Below, in pieces: positions 42,472-51,533 of a stretch of 64,000 nt of DNA. Under the pieces are notes generated by a model. That model worked only from the letters and a program-made list of their open reading frames with translations. It had not been told where the DNA came from and made no database searches. Within the stretch, counting starts at the first letter, position 1; every line of letters begins with the position of its first letter. The DNA comes from Streptomyces cinnamoneus (lineage in GTDB: Bacteria > Actinomycetota > Actinomycetes > Streptomycetales > Streptomycetaceae), in NCBI RefSeq assembly GCF_002939475.1, contig NZ_PKFQ01000001.1, positions 2,542,001 to 2,606,000 of the forward strand, given 5' to 3'. The translations under genes and the position numbers were made by a program.

Positions 42472-43446
42472 CTACGGGTCGGCCCGGTCCGCGTACATCC
42501 TCGCGATGACCTCCTCGATGTCCGGCTCGCGCACCGAAAGGTCCACCAGCGGGTACCGCTCGGCGACGGCCGCGACGATCGGCGCGGCGCTCAGGCTCGC
42601 GGCGAAGGCCAGCCACTGGCGCGGGCCTTCGACGCGCACCGGACGCGCCCCCGGCACGTCGTCGATCGGCGGGAACTCCCGCTCCAGGTCGACGACGAGC
42701 GTCCGCTCGCTCTCCCCCACCGCGTGCAGGCCGTCCAGGCCCCCGTCGTAGACCAGCCGCCCGTGGTCGATGACCATCACCCGTTTGCACAGCTGCTCGA
42801 TGTCGGTCAGGTCGTGCGTGGTGAGCAGGACGGTCATCCCCTGCTCGGCGTTCACGTCCCGCAGGAACTCCCGCACCTTCGCCTTGCTGACGACGTCCAG
42901 GCCGATCGTCGGCTCGTCCAGGTAGAGCACCTCGGGATCGTGCAGCAGGGCGGCCGCGATGTCGCCGCGCATCCGCTGGCCGAGCGAGAGCTGACGCACC
43001 GGGACGTCCAGCAGCTCGCCCAGGTCGAGCAGTTCGACGCAGCGGTCGAGGTTGGCGCGGTAACGGGCGTCGGGAATGCGGTACATGCGGCGCACCAGCC
43101 CGTAGGAGTCGCGCAGCGGCAGGTCCCACCACAGGGTCGTGCGCTGCCCGAAGACCACGCCGATGCGGCGCGCCAGCCGCGTACGCTCGCGGGAGGGGTC
43201 GATGCCCGCCACGCGCAGCCGGCCCCCGCTGGGGGTGAGGATGCCGGTGAGCATCTTGATGGTGGTCGACTTGCCGGCGCCGTTGGGGCCGATGTAGCCG
43301 ACCATCTCCCCGCGCGGGACGCGGAAGCTGATGCCGTCCACCGCCCGCACCCGGTGCCGCTCGCGGCGCAGGAAACCCGCCTTGCGGCGCACGTCGAAGA
43401 CCTTCTCGACGCCGTCGAGCACGATGAAGTCGTCCACGGTCGTCAT
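42472..43446 (-). CDS. ABC transporter ATPase (COG4586 type)
   Basis: 324 residues with Walker A GPNGAGKST, an ABC signature in a variant form (LSLGQRMRG), Walker B VLYLDEPTIGLD and the switch His in LLTTHDLTD. The C-terminal extension of about 80 residues is typical of COG4586. It drives the two adjacent permeases. The substrate of such transporters is not established. It lies 15 bases after the second permease gene and should be co-transcribed. Confidence 0.93.
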   Translation of the reverse strand: MTTVDDFIVLDGVEKVFDVRRKAGFLRRERHRVRAVDGISFRVPRGEMVGYIGPNGAGKSTTIKMLTGILTPSGGRLRVAGIDPSRERTRLARRIGVVFGQRTTLWWDLPLRDSYGLVRRMYRIPDARYRANLDRCVELLDLGELLDVPVRQLSLGQRMRGDIAAALLHDPEVLYLDEPTIGLDVVSKAKVREFLRDVNAEQGMTVLLTTHDLTDIEQLCKRVMVIDHGRLVYDGGLDGLHAVGESERTLVVDLEREFPPIDDVPGARPVRVEGPRQWLAFAASLSAAPIVAAVAERYPLVDLSVREPDIEEVIARMYADRADP

Positions 43447-43461
43447 CTCCCCATCAGCCCC

Positions 43462-44340
43462 TCAGCTCCCCGTGCTGCGATAGCCGCGCAGCCCGGCCCG
43501 CCACGCGAGCGCCGCCGGCACCCAGCACGCCAGCGCCACCAGCGGCGAGGCGAAGTCCAGCCAGCCCGGCAGCCCCAGCGGATCGTCCCGGCCCAGCACC
43601 CGCTGCGCCGGCAGCCAGTTGACGAAGGCCAGCGGCACGACGAACGTCACGCCCCGCACCAGCTCCGTGGCGAACACGGTCGGCGGGTACTGCAACAGGG
43701 TGGCCCCGCCGTAGGTGAACGCGTTCTGCACCTCCGAGGCGTCGTTCGCCCAGAACTGGAAGGCCGCGCCCGCCACGAACACCGCGCCGTAGATCGCCGC
43801 CCCGCTGACCAGCATCACGGGCACCAGCAGCAGCCGCACCGGCGTCCACGCGATGTCCAGCCGGGACAGCGACCAGACGAGCACCAGCGTGCCCTGCGTC
43901 ACGCGGCCCAGTCTGCGCAGGGCGAAGCGGTCGGCGGCCACCTGCGCGAGGACCGGCACGGGCCGCACCAGCAGGGTGTCCATCGTTCCGTCGCGCACCC
44001 GGCGGCCCACCCGGTCCATGTTGCCGAGCAGGAGGTCCGCGAGGCCGAAGGAGACGCTGGTGGCGCCGTAGAGGAAGGCCACCTCGGCCAGGCTGAAGCC
44101 GCCGAGCACCTCGATGTGCGAGAACATGATGAGGATGCCGGCGAAGTCGAGCCCGGAGCCGAGGAAGTTGCCGGCCGTCATCATCACGAACGACGTCCGG
44201 TAGGCCATCGTGGAGCGCACCCACATCCCGACGATCAGACCGTAGGCCCGAACGCCGTGGTAGGCGCGGGAGTACGCGCCCGGCCCGGCGTCGTCCCGTG
44301 CGCGGACGGCCTCCCGTCCGCCCGTACGCGCCTCAGCCAC
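43462..44340 (-). CDS. ABC-2 transporter permease (COG3694 type)
   Basis: 292 residues with six predicted helices; FLGSGLDFAGILIMFSHIEVLGGF and DRVGRRVRDGTMDTLLVRPV are typical of the DUF990-like permeases. GTG start overlapping the stop of the other permease by eight bases. It forms a heterodimeric exporter channel with its neighbour. Confidence 0.88.
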   Translation of the reverse strand: MAEARTGGREAVRARDDAGPGAYSRAYHGVRAYGLIVGMWVRSTMAYRTSFVMMTAGNFLGSGLDFAGILIMFSHIEVLGGFSLAEVAFLYGATSVSFGLADLLLGNMDRVGRRVRDGTMDTLLVRPVPVLAQVAADRFALRRLGRVTQGTLVLVWSLSRLDIAWTPVRLLLVPVMLVSGAAIYGAVFVAGAAFQFWANDASEVQNAFTYGGATLLQYPPTVFATELVRGVTFVVPLAFVNWLPAQRVLGRDDPLGLPGWLDFASPLVALACWVPAALAWRAGLRGYRSTGS

Positions 44341-45133
44341 CCTGCACCACCACCTTCCTGGTGGCCACCGCCTGCACCGCCCGCCCGGCGCCGAGCAGCA
44401 CCACCGCCCACGCGGCCTGGAACGCCAGCGCCGCCGCCAGCCCCGCCCCGTGGTGCCGCCCCAGGAGGACGTCCGCCGGCACCTGGAGCATCGTCGCCCA
44501 CGGCAGCACCCGCACGACCTCGCCCAGCGCCCCCGGGAAGACGTTCAGCGGCAGCAGGATCCCCGAGAAGAAGATGCACAGCAGCCCGCTGAGCGTGTTG
44601 ACCCCGGCGCCGTCGAGCAGCCAGAAGGCGCACAGCGCCACCAGATAGCGCAGCCCGAAGCCCACCACGATGCCCAGCAGGACCGACAGCAGGAAGACCA
44701 GCCACAGCAACGGATCCGCCGGCAGCGCGAGTTCGAAGGCCAGCGCGCCCACCGCCAGCGGCACCACGCCCCGGCCGAGCAACTGGAACGCGGCCCGCCC
44801 CAGCTCGGCCGCCAGCCACCACAGTTGCAGGTCGGCGGGCCGGTAGAGGTCCACCACGATGTCCCCCGACCGGATGCGCTCCTGCAGCTCCTCCTGGAAG
44901 CCCCCGCCGAGCAGGGACGCCGCCGCCAGCAACGCCTGCGTCACCCAGACGAACGTCAGCGCCTGCGTACGGTCGTAGCCGCCCAGGTGCGGGCGCTCGG
45001 CCCACAGGGCGACGAAGGTGTAGGCGACGATGAAGCCGAAGACCGTGTTGGTGAACACGCCGGCCGCCGTCGCGACCCGGTAGGTCGCGTGGCGCCGGAA
45101 GCCGCTGACCGCCACCGCCGCGTACAGCCGCAT
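44333..45133 (-). CDS. ABC-2 transporter permease (COG4587 type)
   Basis: 266 residues from an ATG with GAGGGGG upstream (a GTG three codons earlier is less well placed). Six helices; LQERIRSGDIVVDLYRPADLQLWWLAAELGR is the cytosolic coupling region of the family. First gene of the three-gene exporter unit. The divergent neighbour is the class A penicillin-binding protein gene. Confidence 0.88.
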   Translation of the reverse strand: MRLYAAVAVSGFRRHATYRVATAAGVFTNTVFGFIVAYTFVALWAERPHLGGYDRTQALTFVWVTQALLAAASLLGGGFQEELQERIRSGDIVVDLYRPADLQLWWLAAELGRAAFQLLGRGVVPLAVGALAFELALPADPLLWLVFLLSVLLGIVVGFGLRYLVALCAFWLLDGAGVNTLSGLLCIFFSGILLPLNVFPGALGEVVRVLPWATMLQVPADVLLGRHHGAGLAAALAFQAAWAVVLLGAGRAVQAVATRKVVVQGG

Positions 45134-45444
45134 CCCGCTCACCCCCTCACTGGTCGCGTCACGTCACCCGGCCCACCCCCTCGGCCGCCCCACCCGAGCC
45201 GCAGGAGCCTAGCCCGCGACAGCCACCGCGAACCACGGATTTTCACCCCAAGGTGTGGTCGGACTGACCCGAACGCCCCTTATGGAGCCGACAAACGTGC
45301 GCTGCGCCCTTCAGTCAGAACGCATGATGCGACAGTGTCTTGAGGGGCTCATTGCGGAGCGCGCCCCTGTCCGGAACCGCACCCCACGACACCGCTCCGC
45401 CGAGGCCGCACAACCCCGGCGGCGGCCGAGGAGTCCCAGGAGAC

Positions 45445-47766
45445 ATGAGCGACGAGCAGTCACAGCAGCGTCCCGCTGGTGCTGGCCACCCGCCGCCGGG
45501 CTGGGCACCGCGGGGCACCGGCGCCTCCGGCGCACCGGCGGGCGGACCGCCCGGTGCCCCCCGCCGGCCCCGGCGCACCGGCTGGCGCCGGCTGCTGCCC
45601 ACCTGGCGCATGGTCCTCGGCGGCTTCCTGCTGATCGTCCTGCTGATCGTGGGTGGCCTGGTCGCCGGCTACATGCTGGTCGACATCCCCGCGGCCAACA
45701 AGGCGGCGGTCGCCGAGAGCAACGTCTACCTCTACTCCGACGGCACCCAGCTCGCCCGCGACGGCGAGGTGAACCGGGAGAGCGTGCCGCTGAGCAAGGT
45801 CCCCAAGGACGTCCAGCACGCCGTCCTCGCCGCCGAGGACCGCGACTTCTACTCCGAGTCCGCCGTGAACCCCGAGGCCATGCTGCGGGCCGCCTGGAAC
45901 ACCGCGACCGGCAAGGGCAAGCAGTCGGGTTCCACCATCACCCAGCAGTACGTCAAGAACTACTACCTGGGCCAGGAACAGACCATCAGCCGCAAGGTGA
46001 AGGAGTTCTTCATCGCGATCAAGCTGGACCGCGAGGAGAGCAAGGACGACATCCTGGAGGGCTACCTCAACACCAGCTACTTCGGCCGCAACGCCTACGG
46101 CATCCAGGCCGCAGCCCAGGCGTACTACAACAAGGACTCCGACAAGCTCGACACCGCCGAGGGCGCCTACCTGGCCACCCTCCTCAACGCCCCCAGCTCC
46201 TACGACGTCGGCGCCCACCCGGAGAACAAGCCGCGCGCCCTGGCCCGCTGGAACTACGTCCTCGACGGCATGGTCAAGAAGAAGTGGCTCGACCGCGACG
46301 CGCGCGCCGCGATGAGGTTCCCCACGCCCGGCAAGGCCAAGGCCCGTCTCGGCATGTCGGGACAGCGCGGCTACGTGGTCGAGGCCGTCAAGGACTACCT
46401 CATCAGCAACAAGATCGTCGACGACACGACGCTGGCCACCGGCGGCTACCGCATCACCACCACCATCGACCGCAAGAAACAGGACGCGTTCACCGCCGCC
46501 GTGCGCGACCAGCTGATGAGCGAGCTGAGCGACGACAACAAGGCCGACCGGTACGTACGGGCCGGCGGCGCCTCCATCGATCCCAAGACCGGCAAGGTCG
46601 TCGCCCTCTACGGCGGCATCGACTACACCAAGCAGTACGTCAACAACGCCACCCGCCGCGACTACCAAGTGGGCTCCACCTTCAAGCCGTTCGTCTTCAC
46701 CTCCGCCGTCGACAACGGCTCCACCACCCAGAACGGCCAGCCCATCACGCCCAACACGGTCTACGACGGCACCAACAAACGGCAGGTGCAGGGCCCCGAC
46801 GGGCCCGTGGGCTACGCCCCCGCCAACGAGGACGACTACTCCAACCCCCACATCACCGTCACCAAGGCCACCGACCTGTCGGTCAACGCCGTCTACGCCC
46901 AGATGGCCCAGGACGTCGGCCCGGCGAAGGTCAAGGACACCGCCGTGTCCCTCGGCATCCCCGCCCGGACCCCCGACCTCACCGCGACCCCCTCGATCGC
47001 CCTCGGCGTCGCCACCGCCAGCGTGCTGGACATGACGCAGGCCTACGCCACCCTCGCCAACCATGGGCGGCACGGCCCGTACACGCTCGTCGAGAAGGTC
47101 TCCAAGAGCGCCGAGGACCTCACGCTGCCGGACGGCGAGGACGTCCGGCAGGCCGTCTCGCGCGAGGCCGCCGACACCACGACCTCGATCCTGCAGAGCG
47201 TGGTCGAGAGCGGCACCGGCCGGGCCGCGCAGGCCGCGGGGCGGCCGGCGGCAGGCAAGACGGGCACGGCCGAGGAGGACAAGGCCGCCTGGTTCGCCGG
47301 CTACACCCCGGACCTCGCGACCGTCGTCGCCGTCATGGGCCAGGACTCCGAGACGGGCGACCAGAAGCCGCTGTACGGGGCCGCGGGCCGGGCCCGCATC
47401 AACGGCGGCGGCTTCCCGGCCCAGATCTGGGCGGCCTACACCGCCGACGCGCTGGAGGGCACCGAGCCGAAGGACTTCGACCTCCAGCTGCAGAGCGGCG
47501 CCGGCGTCCCGACGCTCGAACCGCCCGCGCCCACGACGCCCCCGGCGGCCAGCAGCCCCCCGCCGGCCACGTCGGTGCCGCCGCGGACACCGCCGGCACC
47601 GACGTTCCCGTCGCGGCCGCCCACGGTCCCGGTGCCGCCGCCGATCACACCGCCCGGCTTCCCCACACCACCCGGCCCGCCGACCTTCGGCCCGTTCCCG
47701 CCCAACGACAAGGAACGGCACCCGGCCGACCGGCAGCGCGACCTGCTGGGATACGACGACTACTGA
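45445..47766 (+). CDS. Class A penicillin-binding protein (bifunctional)
   Basis: 773 residues; builds peptidoglycan by glycan polymerisation and transpeptidation. Pro/Gly-rich cytosolic N-terminus, one membrane helix near residue 60, GT51 domain with catalytic Glu131 in AAEDRDFY and the GSTITQQYVKN motif, then the transpeptidase domain with S411-T-F-K414, SVN and K605-T-G. The C-terminal tail of about 80 residues is Pro/Thr-rich and could be exposed or glycosylated. The ATG is supported by GAGGAG and by an AGGAG. There is a long leader from 45134. Confidence 0.95.
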   Translation: MSDEQSQQRPAGAGHPPPGWAPRGTGASGAPAGGPPGAPRRPRRTGWRRLLPTWRMVLGGFLLIVLLIVGGLVAGYMLVDIPAANKAAVAESNVYLYSDGTQLARDGEVNRESVPLSKVPKDVQHAVLAAEDRDFYSESAVNPEAMLRAAWNTATGKGKQSGSTITQQYVKNYYLGQEQTISRKVKEFFIAIKLDREESKDDILEGYLNTSYFGRNAYGIQAAAQAYYNKDSDKLDTAEGAYLATLLNAPSSYDVGAHPENKPRALARWNYVLDGMVKKKWLDRDARAAMRFPTPGKAKARLGMSGQRGYVVEAVKDYLISNKIVDDTTLATGGYRITTTIDRKKQDAFTAAVRDQLMSELSDDNKADRYVRAGGASIDPKTGKVVALYGGIDYTKQYVNNATRRDYQVGSTFKPFVFTSAVDNGSTTQNGQPITPNTVYDGTNKRQVQGPDGPVGYAPANEDDYSNPHITVTKATDLSVNAVYAQMAQDVGPAKVKDTAVSLGIPARTPDLTATPSIALGVATASVLDMTQAYATLANHGRHGPYTLVEKVSKSAEDLTLPDGEDVRQAVSREAADTTTSILQSVVESGTGRAAQAAGRPAAGKTGTAEEDKAAWFAGYTPDLATVVAVMGQDSETGDQKPLYGAAGRARINGGGFPAQIWAAYTADALEGTEPKDFDLQLQSGAGVPTLEPPAPTTPPAASSPPPATSVPPRTPPAPTFPSRPPTVPVPPPITPPGFPTPPGPPTFGPFPPNDKERHPADRQRDLLGYDDY

Positions 47767-47796
47767 CCGGCGGCCACGGTGCGGGCCCGGCGGCGG

Positions 47797-48117
47797 TCAG
47801 TGGCCGGAGGTCGCCCTCAGGCCGACCACGGCCACCAGCAGCAGACAGATGAAGAAGATCCGCGCGGCGGTCACCGGCTCGCCCAGCACGACCATGCCGA
47901 GCACCGCCGCGCCGGCCGCGCCGATGCCGACCCACACGCCGTAGGCGGTGCCGATCGGCAGCGTCCGCGCGGCCTGCGCCAGCAGCAGCATGCTGGCCAC
48001 GATGCCCGCGACCGTGCCCACGCTCGGCCACAGCCTCGTGAAGCCCTCGGTGTACTTCATGCCGACCGCCCAGCCGACCTCGAGCAGACCGGCGACGACG
48101 AGCAGGACCCATGCCAT
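47797..48117 (-). CDS. gdx: SMR-family guanidinium exporter (SugE/Gdx)
   Basis: 106 residues, four helices. The essential Glu is in LVVAGLLEVGWAVGMKYTEGF, with the subfamily-specific GWAVGMKY stretch seen in guanidinium-exporting Gdx rather than in EmrE. It exports guanidinium in exchange for protons, as a dimer. GGAGG lies 8 bases before the ATG. A guanidine-III riboswitch lies directly upstream, which fixes the substrate better than the protein sequence alone. It converges on the PBP gene. Confidence 0.92.
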   Translation of the reverse strand: MAWVLLVVAGLLEVGWAVGMKYTEGFTRLWPSVGTVAGIVASMLLLAQAARTLPIGTAYGVWVGIGAAGAAVLGMVVLGEPVTAARIFFICLLLVAVVGLRATSGH

Positions 48118-48152
48118 GACGGCACCTCCGGGGAGAATCGCTTCCAGGGGGT

Positions 48153-48193
48153 GCGTCGTCTTGTCCTGACCCGGTACGGCGCGTCTCGTCGGG
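48153..48193 (-). ncRNA. Guanidine-III riboswitch (ykkC-III, RF01763-like)
   Basis: On the minus strand, 41 nt containing GACGAG, GCGCCGTACC and GGTCAGGACAAGACG in the order and spacing of the guanidine-III pseudoknot fold. Terminal CCCG/CGGG pairs co-vary with the CCGG pairs of the sequence I remember for the Thermobifida riboswitch. One C-A mismatch is predicted in the second stem. It sits 35 bases before the exporter start codon, suiting translational control. Matched from memory, not by covariance search. Confidence 0.85.
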
Positions 48194-48261
48194 TGCCTAC
48201 GACGGTATCAACAGGCACGCATCAGGGCGAACAAACGCCCGAAAAAGGGGTAAAGGGCAGG

Positions 48262-48603
48262 TCAGAGGTACAGCCCCGTGGAGTCCTCCGACCCCTCCAG
48301 CCGCTCCGCGGCCACCGCGTGCAGATCCCGCTCGCGCATCAGCACGTACGCGACGCCCCGGACCTCCACCTCGGCGCGGTCCTCCGGGTCGTACAGCACC
48401 CGGTCCCCCGGCTCCACCGTGCGCACGCTCTGCCCGACCGCCACCACCTCGGCCCAGGCCAGCCGGCGGCCCACCGCCGCGGTCGCCGGAATGACGATGC
48501 CGCCGGTGGAACGGCGCTCGCCCTCGGGAATGTCGGTCCGGACCAACACCCGGTCGTGGAGCATCCGGATGGGGAGCTTGTCGTGGGTGGTATGCGTACT
48601 CAC
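48262..48603 (-). CDS. GroES-like (Cpn10) protein, distinct from the main GroES
   Basis: 113 residues from a GTG. The Cpn10 fold is recognised in LPIRMLHDRVLVRTDIPEGERRSTGGIVIP and in ERVLYDPEDRAEVEVRGVAYVLMRERDL-like regions. It differs from the canonical chaperonin cofactor in length and C-terminal extension. There is no groEL nearby, so it may be a specialised or relict cofactor. It sits 68 bases from the riboswitch leader of gdx, on the same strand. Confidence 0.85.
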   Translation of the reverse strand: MSTHTTHDKLPIRMLHDRVLVRTDIPEGERRSTGGIVIPATAAVGRRLAWAEVVAVGQSVRTVEPGDRVLYDPEDRAEVEVRGVAYVLMRERDLHAVAAERLEGSEDSTGLYL

Positions 48604-48690
48604 GCCATGACCGTACCTGGCCGGGCCCCCAAGTGAGACCACAGGGCCGCCATCCGCCCGGCATCGGGCCGGAACGGAGGCGGCACCCGC

Positions 48691-49050
48691 CTAGCGCTTG
48701 CGGCCGCGCGAACGCTTCACCGGCTTCGACGCCTTCGACGCCTTCGACGACCGGACGGTCAGCAGGCCGACGATCCCCACCGCCACCATCGCCGCCGGAA
48801 CGATCCGCTCCAGACGCGGCTGACCGTCCTCCGTCACGAACCGGGCGCGCACCTCCGACACGACCCGGTTCGCCGCCACATACGCCCGGCCCGCCGTCTG
48901 GTCCACCTTCGAGGCGACCTTCGCCTTGGCATCACCGACGATCGTCTTCGGGTGCATCCGCACCCCGATCTCGTCGAGCACCACGGCAAGATCCTGCCGC
49001 CGGCGGGCGATGTCCGCCTCGATCTGCGCAGGGGTCCTGGCTTCCGCCAC
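48691..49050 (-). CDS. DUF3618 membrane protein
   Basis: 119 residues from GTG with GGAGG 8 bases upstream. The N-terminus (ARTPAQIEADIARRRQDLAVVLDEIG) is the DUF3618 hallmark, followed by a coil and one membrane helix (IVPAAMVAVGIVGLLTV), then a Lys/Ser/Arg-rich tail (KASKASKPVKRSRGRKR). Probably a single-span envelope protein; function unknown. It is divergent from bcp. Confidence 0.88.
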   Translation of the reverse strand: MAEARTPAQIEADIARRRQDLAVVLDEIGVRMHPKTIVGDAKAKVASKVDQTAGRAYVAANRVVSEVRARFVTEDGQPRLERIVPAAMVAVGIVGLLTVRSSKASKASKPVKRSRGRKR

Positions 49051-49211
49051 CGCGCTGCCTCCGTCTCGTCGATAAGAATGATGAAGAGTGATGACTACAG
49101 TCTGTCAGCTGGCGCGGCCCCGTGCCCCGCGGCACCCCCGTTCCGTGACCCGAGCGTCCTGACTACGCTCGGGACCGTCCAGGCCACCACGACGCCAACA
49201 CGAGGAGAGTC

Positions 49212-49679
49212 ATGAGCGAGCGACTCCAGCCCGGTGACACCGCCCCCGCCTTCACCCTGCCCGACGCGGACGGCAAGCAGGTCTCGCTCGCCGACCGCAA
49301 GGGCCGCAAGGTCATCGTCTACTTCTACCCCGCCGCCCTCACCCCCGGCTGCACCAAGCAGGCCTGCGACTTCACCGACAACCTCGCGTTCCTCGCCGGC
49401 CACGGCTACGACGTCATCGGCGTCTCCCCCGACAAGCCGGAGAAGCTCGCCAAGTTCCGCGAGCAGGAGGACCTCAAGGTCACCCTCGTCGGCGACCCCG
49501 AGAAGAAGGTCCTCACGGCCTACGGCGCCTTCGGCGAGAAGAAGCTGTACGGCAAGACCGTGACCGGCGTCATCCGCTCCACCGTCATCGTGGACGAGGA
49601 CGGCAAGGTCGAGCGCGCGCTCTACAACGTGAAGGCCACCGGCCACGTCGCCAAGATCATCAAGGACCTGGGCCTCTAA
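49212..49679 (+). CDS. bcp: Thiol peroxidase Bcp (peroxiredoxin)
   Basis: 155 residues. Reduces peroxides with thioredoxin. Peroxidatic Cys47 in ALTPGCTKQAC with the resolving Cys52 five residues later, as in BCP subfamily proteins. FYPAALTPGCT and the DFTDN region are intact. Cytosolic. GAGGAG lies 4-5 bases before the ATG. It is a single gene facing the orphan histidine kinase. Confidence 0.93.
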   Translation: MSERLQPGDTAPAFTLPDADGKQVSLADRKGRKVIVYFYPAALTPGCTKQACDFTDNLAFLAGHGYDVIGVSPDKPEKLAKFREQEDLKVTLVGDPEKKVLTAYGAFGEKKLYGKTVTGVIRSTVIVDEDGKVERALYNVKATGHVAKIIKDLGL

Positions 49680-49716
49680 CCCGCACCAGCCCGGCGGCAC
49701 CCCGGCCCCCGCGGCC

Positions 49717-51006
49717 TCACGCCCCCGCGACCCTCGCGCCGCCCCGGCACACCGGCGCGCCCTCCTCCGGCACGTCCTCGGCCTCCGGCAGGTCGAGGAC
49801 GGCCCGGGCGCCACCGCCCTCCGCCGCACCGAACTCCAGCCGCGCCCCCAGCACCGCCGCCTGCCCCACCGCGATCGTCAGCCCCAGGCCATGGCCCGTG
49901 CCACGCTCCGGCGCCGCCGTACGGAACCGGCGCGGCCCCTGGTCCACCAGCCCCGGCGGAAAACCGTCACCGTGGTCCCGGACGACGATCCGGGTGCCCT
50001 CGACCGTCACCTCGATCGGCGGCCGGCCGTGCTTCGCCGCGTTGGCCAGGATGTTCACCAGGATCCGCTCCACACGACGGGCGTCCGTCGCCACGATCCG
50101 GCCCTCGCCGACCACCGCGACCGTCACGTCCTCCACCCCGCGCTGGCCCCGCGCCCGCTTGACGATCCCGCGCACCAGCGACGGCAGCTCCACCGCGTCC
50201 AACTGCGCGCTCTCCACACCCGCGTCCAGCCGCGAGACCTCCAGGAGGTCCTCGACCAGCGCCCGCAGCGTCTGCGCCCGCTCCTGCACCATCTCCACCG
50301 CACGCGGATGCGGCAGCAGCTCCGCCGACGCCACCAGGCCCGCCACCGGCGTCCGCAGCTCATGCGCCACGTCCGCCGTGAACTGCCGCTCCGCCGACAC
50401 CCGCGCCGCCAACGACGTCGCCATGTGGTGCACCGACCGGCCCAGCTCGGCCACCTCGTCACGGCCGCCGCCGTTCAGCGCGTCCGCGTCCGGGGTCTCC
50501 CCCGCCGCGATCCGCCGCGCCGCCGCCGCGCTCAGCCGAAGCCGCCGCGACAGGCTCTGCGCCACGAACCACGCCACCACCGCCATCAGCGCGACCGTCG
50601 CCGCGCCCGCCACCACCAGCGCCTTGTCCAGCGCCGTCTGCAACGGGTCACGGGCGGGGTACGACGCCGACACCGACAGCACCTTGCCGTCCCCCACCGG
50701 CGTCGCCGCCCACACGCGAGGGTCGTCACCGCCACTGATGTACATGCCGGACTCGCCCTTGACCACCACCCGCGCCAGCGGCGACGGCAACGTCGCGTCG
50801 TCCAGCTGCGCGCCCAGCGCCAGCGAACCGTCCCGCTGGTACACCTGGAGCGCCGAACTCAGCAGCTCGTCCTGGTACGCCATGGCCTGGCTGTCCCGCT
50901 CCAGGCCGGAGATGTGATGCACCGCCACCCCCAGCACCACGACGGCCAGCGCGGTGACGAAGGAGATCGCGAGCGCGATCCGGCCACGAATGCCCATGCC
51001 CATCAC
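49717..51006 (-). CDS. Orphan sensor histidine kinase
   Basis: 429 residues. Two membrane helices (near 10-30 and 135-155) flank an extracellular sensor of about 100 residues; a HAMP region (LSRRLRLSAAAARRIAAGE) leads to the dimerisation/phosphoacceptor domain with FTADVAHELRTPVAGL and an ATPase domain with N box (NILANAAKHG), G1 (DHGDGFPPG) and G2 (GTGHGLGL). No response regulator gene is adjacent. Its start overlaps the stop of the membrane protein upstream (GTGA), so the two form a unit and the partner may be its sensor subunit. Confidence 0.92.
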   Translation of the reverse strand: MMGMGIRGRIALAISFVTALAVVVLGVAVHHISGLERDSQAMAYQDELLSSALQVYQRDGSLALGAQLDDATLPSPLARVVVKGESGMYISGGDDPRVWAATPVGDGKVLSVSASYPARDPLQTALDKALVVAGAATVALMAVVAWFVAQSLSRRLRLSAAAARRIAAGETPDADALNGGGRDEVAELGRSVHHMATSLAARVSAERQFTADVAHELRTPVAGLVASAELLPHPRAVEMVQERAQTLRALVEDLLEVSRLDAGVESAQLDAVELPSLVRGIVKRARGQRGVEDVTVAVVGEGRIVATDARRVERILVNILANAAKHGRPPIEVTVEGTRIVVRDHGDGFPPGLVDQGPRRFRTAAPERGTGHGLGLTIAVGQAAVLGARLEFGAAEGGGARAVLDLPEAEDVPEEGAPVCRGGARVAGA

Positions 51007-51533
51007 GCGATCGAGAACACCTCCATCGACTTCCCCGTGGGCGTGGCGCCCGTGTACGTCACCTCAAGCGCCGTGAACGCCATCAGACCGTCCACGTTCT
51101 TCGGCCCGAACAGCCGCAACCGCGCCGGGAACGACTTGCCGGCCACGGCACCCGCCCCTCCCGACACCTGTACCACACCGGTGCCCGCGGCCCCGTCGCT
51201 CTCATAGGCGTCCCAGTGGATGCCGCTCGCCACCCGGCCCGCGTTCGCGCAGTCCAAGGTGATGAACGCCGGCTCCTGGACCGGCTCCCCGATCCCGCAG
51301 TCCCGCACACCGGGCCGCGTCGCCGAGGCCGACTCCTCGACCTCCACCTGCGACTCCCGCCCGTCGGCACGGGCCTTCTGCGCCGCCGCGGTCTTGGGCG
51401 CCCTGTCCACGACGCTCGCCCGGTCGGTGGCCTGCTCCAGCCACACCCCGCCGAGCACCAGCACACCCATCCCCACGAGGATCGCCGCAACAGTGCGCAC
51501 ACGGGCCCACCGGGCCACGACGCGGTCGGTCAT
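51003..51533 (-). CDS. Membrane-anchored extracellular protein, kinase partner
   Basis: 176 residues. N-terminal helix (VAAILVGMGVLVLGGVWL), then a helical Ala/Glu/Arg linker and a beta domain with two cysteines (RDCGIGEPVQEP and LDCANAG) that probably pair. It ends FGPKNVDGLMAFTALEVTYTG. It overlaps the kinase gene by four bases. No known family recognised; I infer an extracytoplasmic ligand-binding or inhibitory partner of the kinase, by position only. Confidence 0.8.
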   Translation of the reverse strand: MTDRVVARWARVRTVAAILVGMGVLVLGGVWLEQATDRASVVDRAPKTAAAQKARADGRESQVEVEESASATRPGVRDCGIGEPVQEPAFITLDCANAGRVASGIHWDAYESDGAAGTGVVQVSGGAGAVAGKSFPARLRLFGPKNVDGLMAFTALEVTYTGATPTGKSMEVFSIA

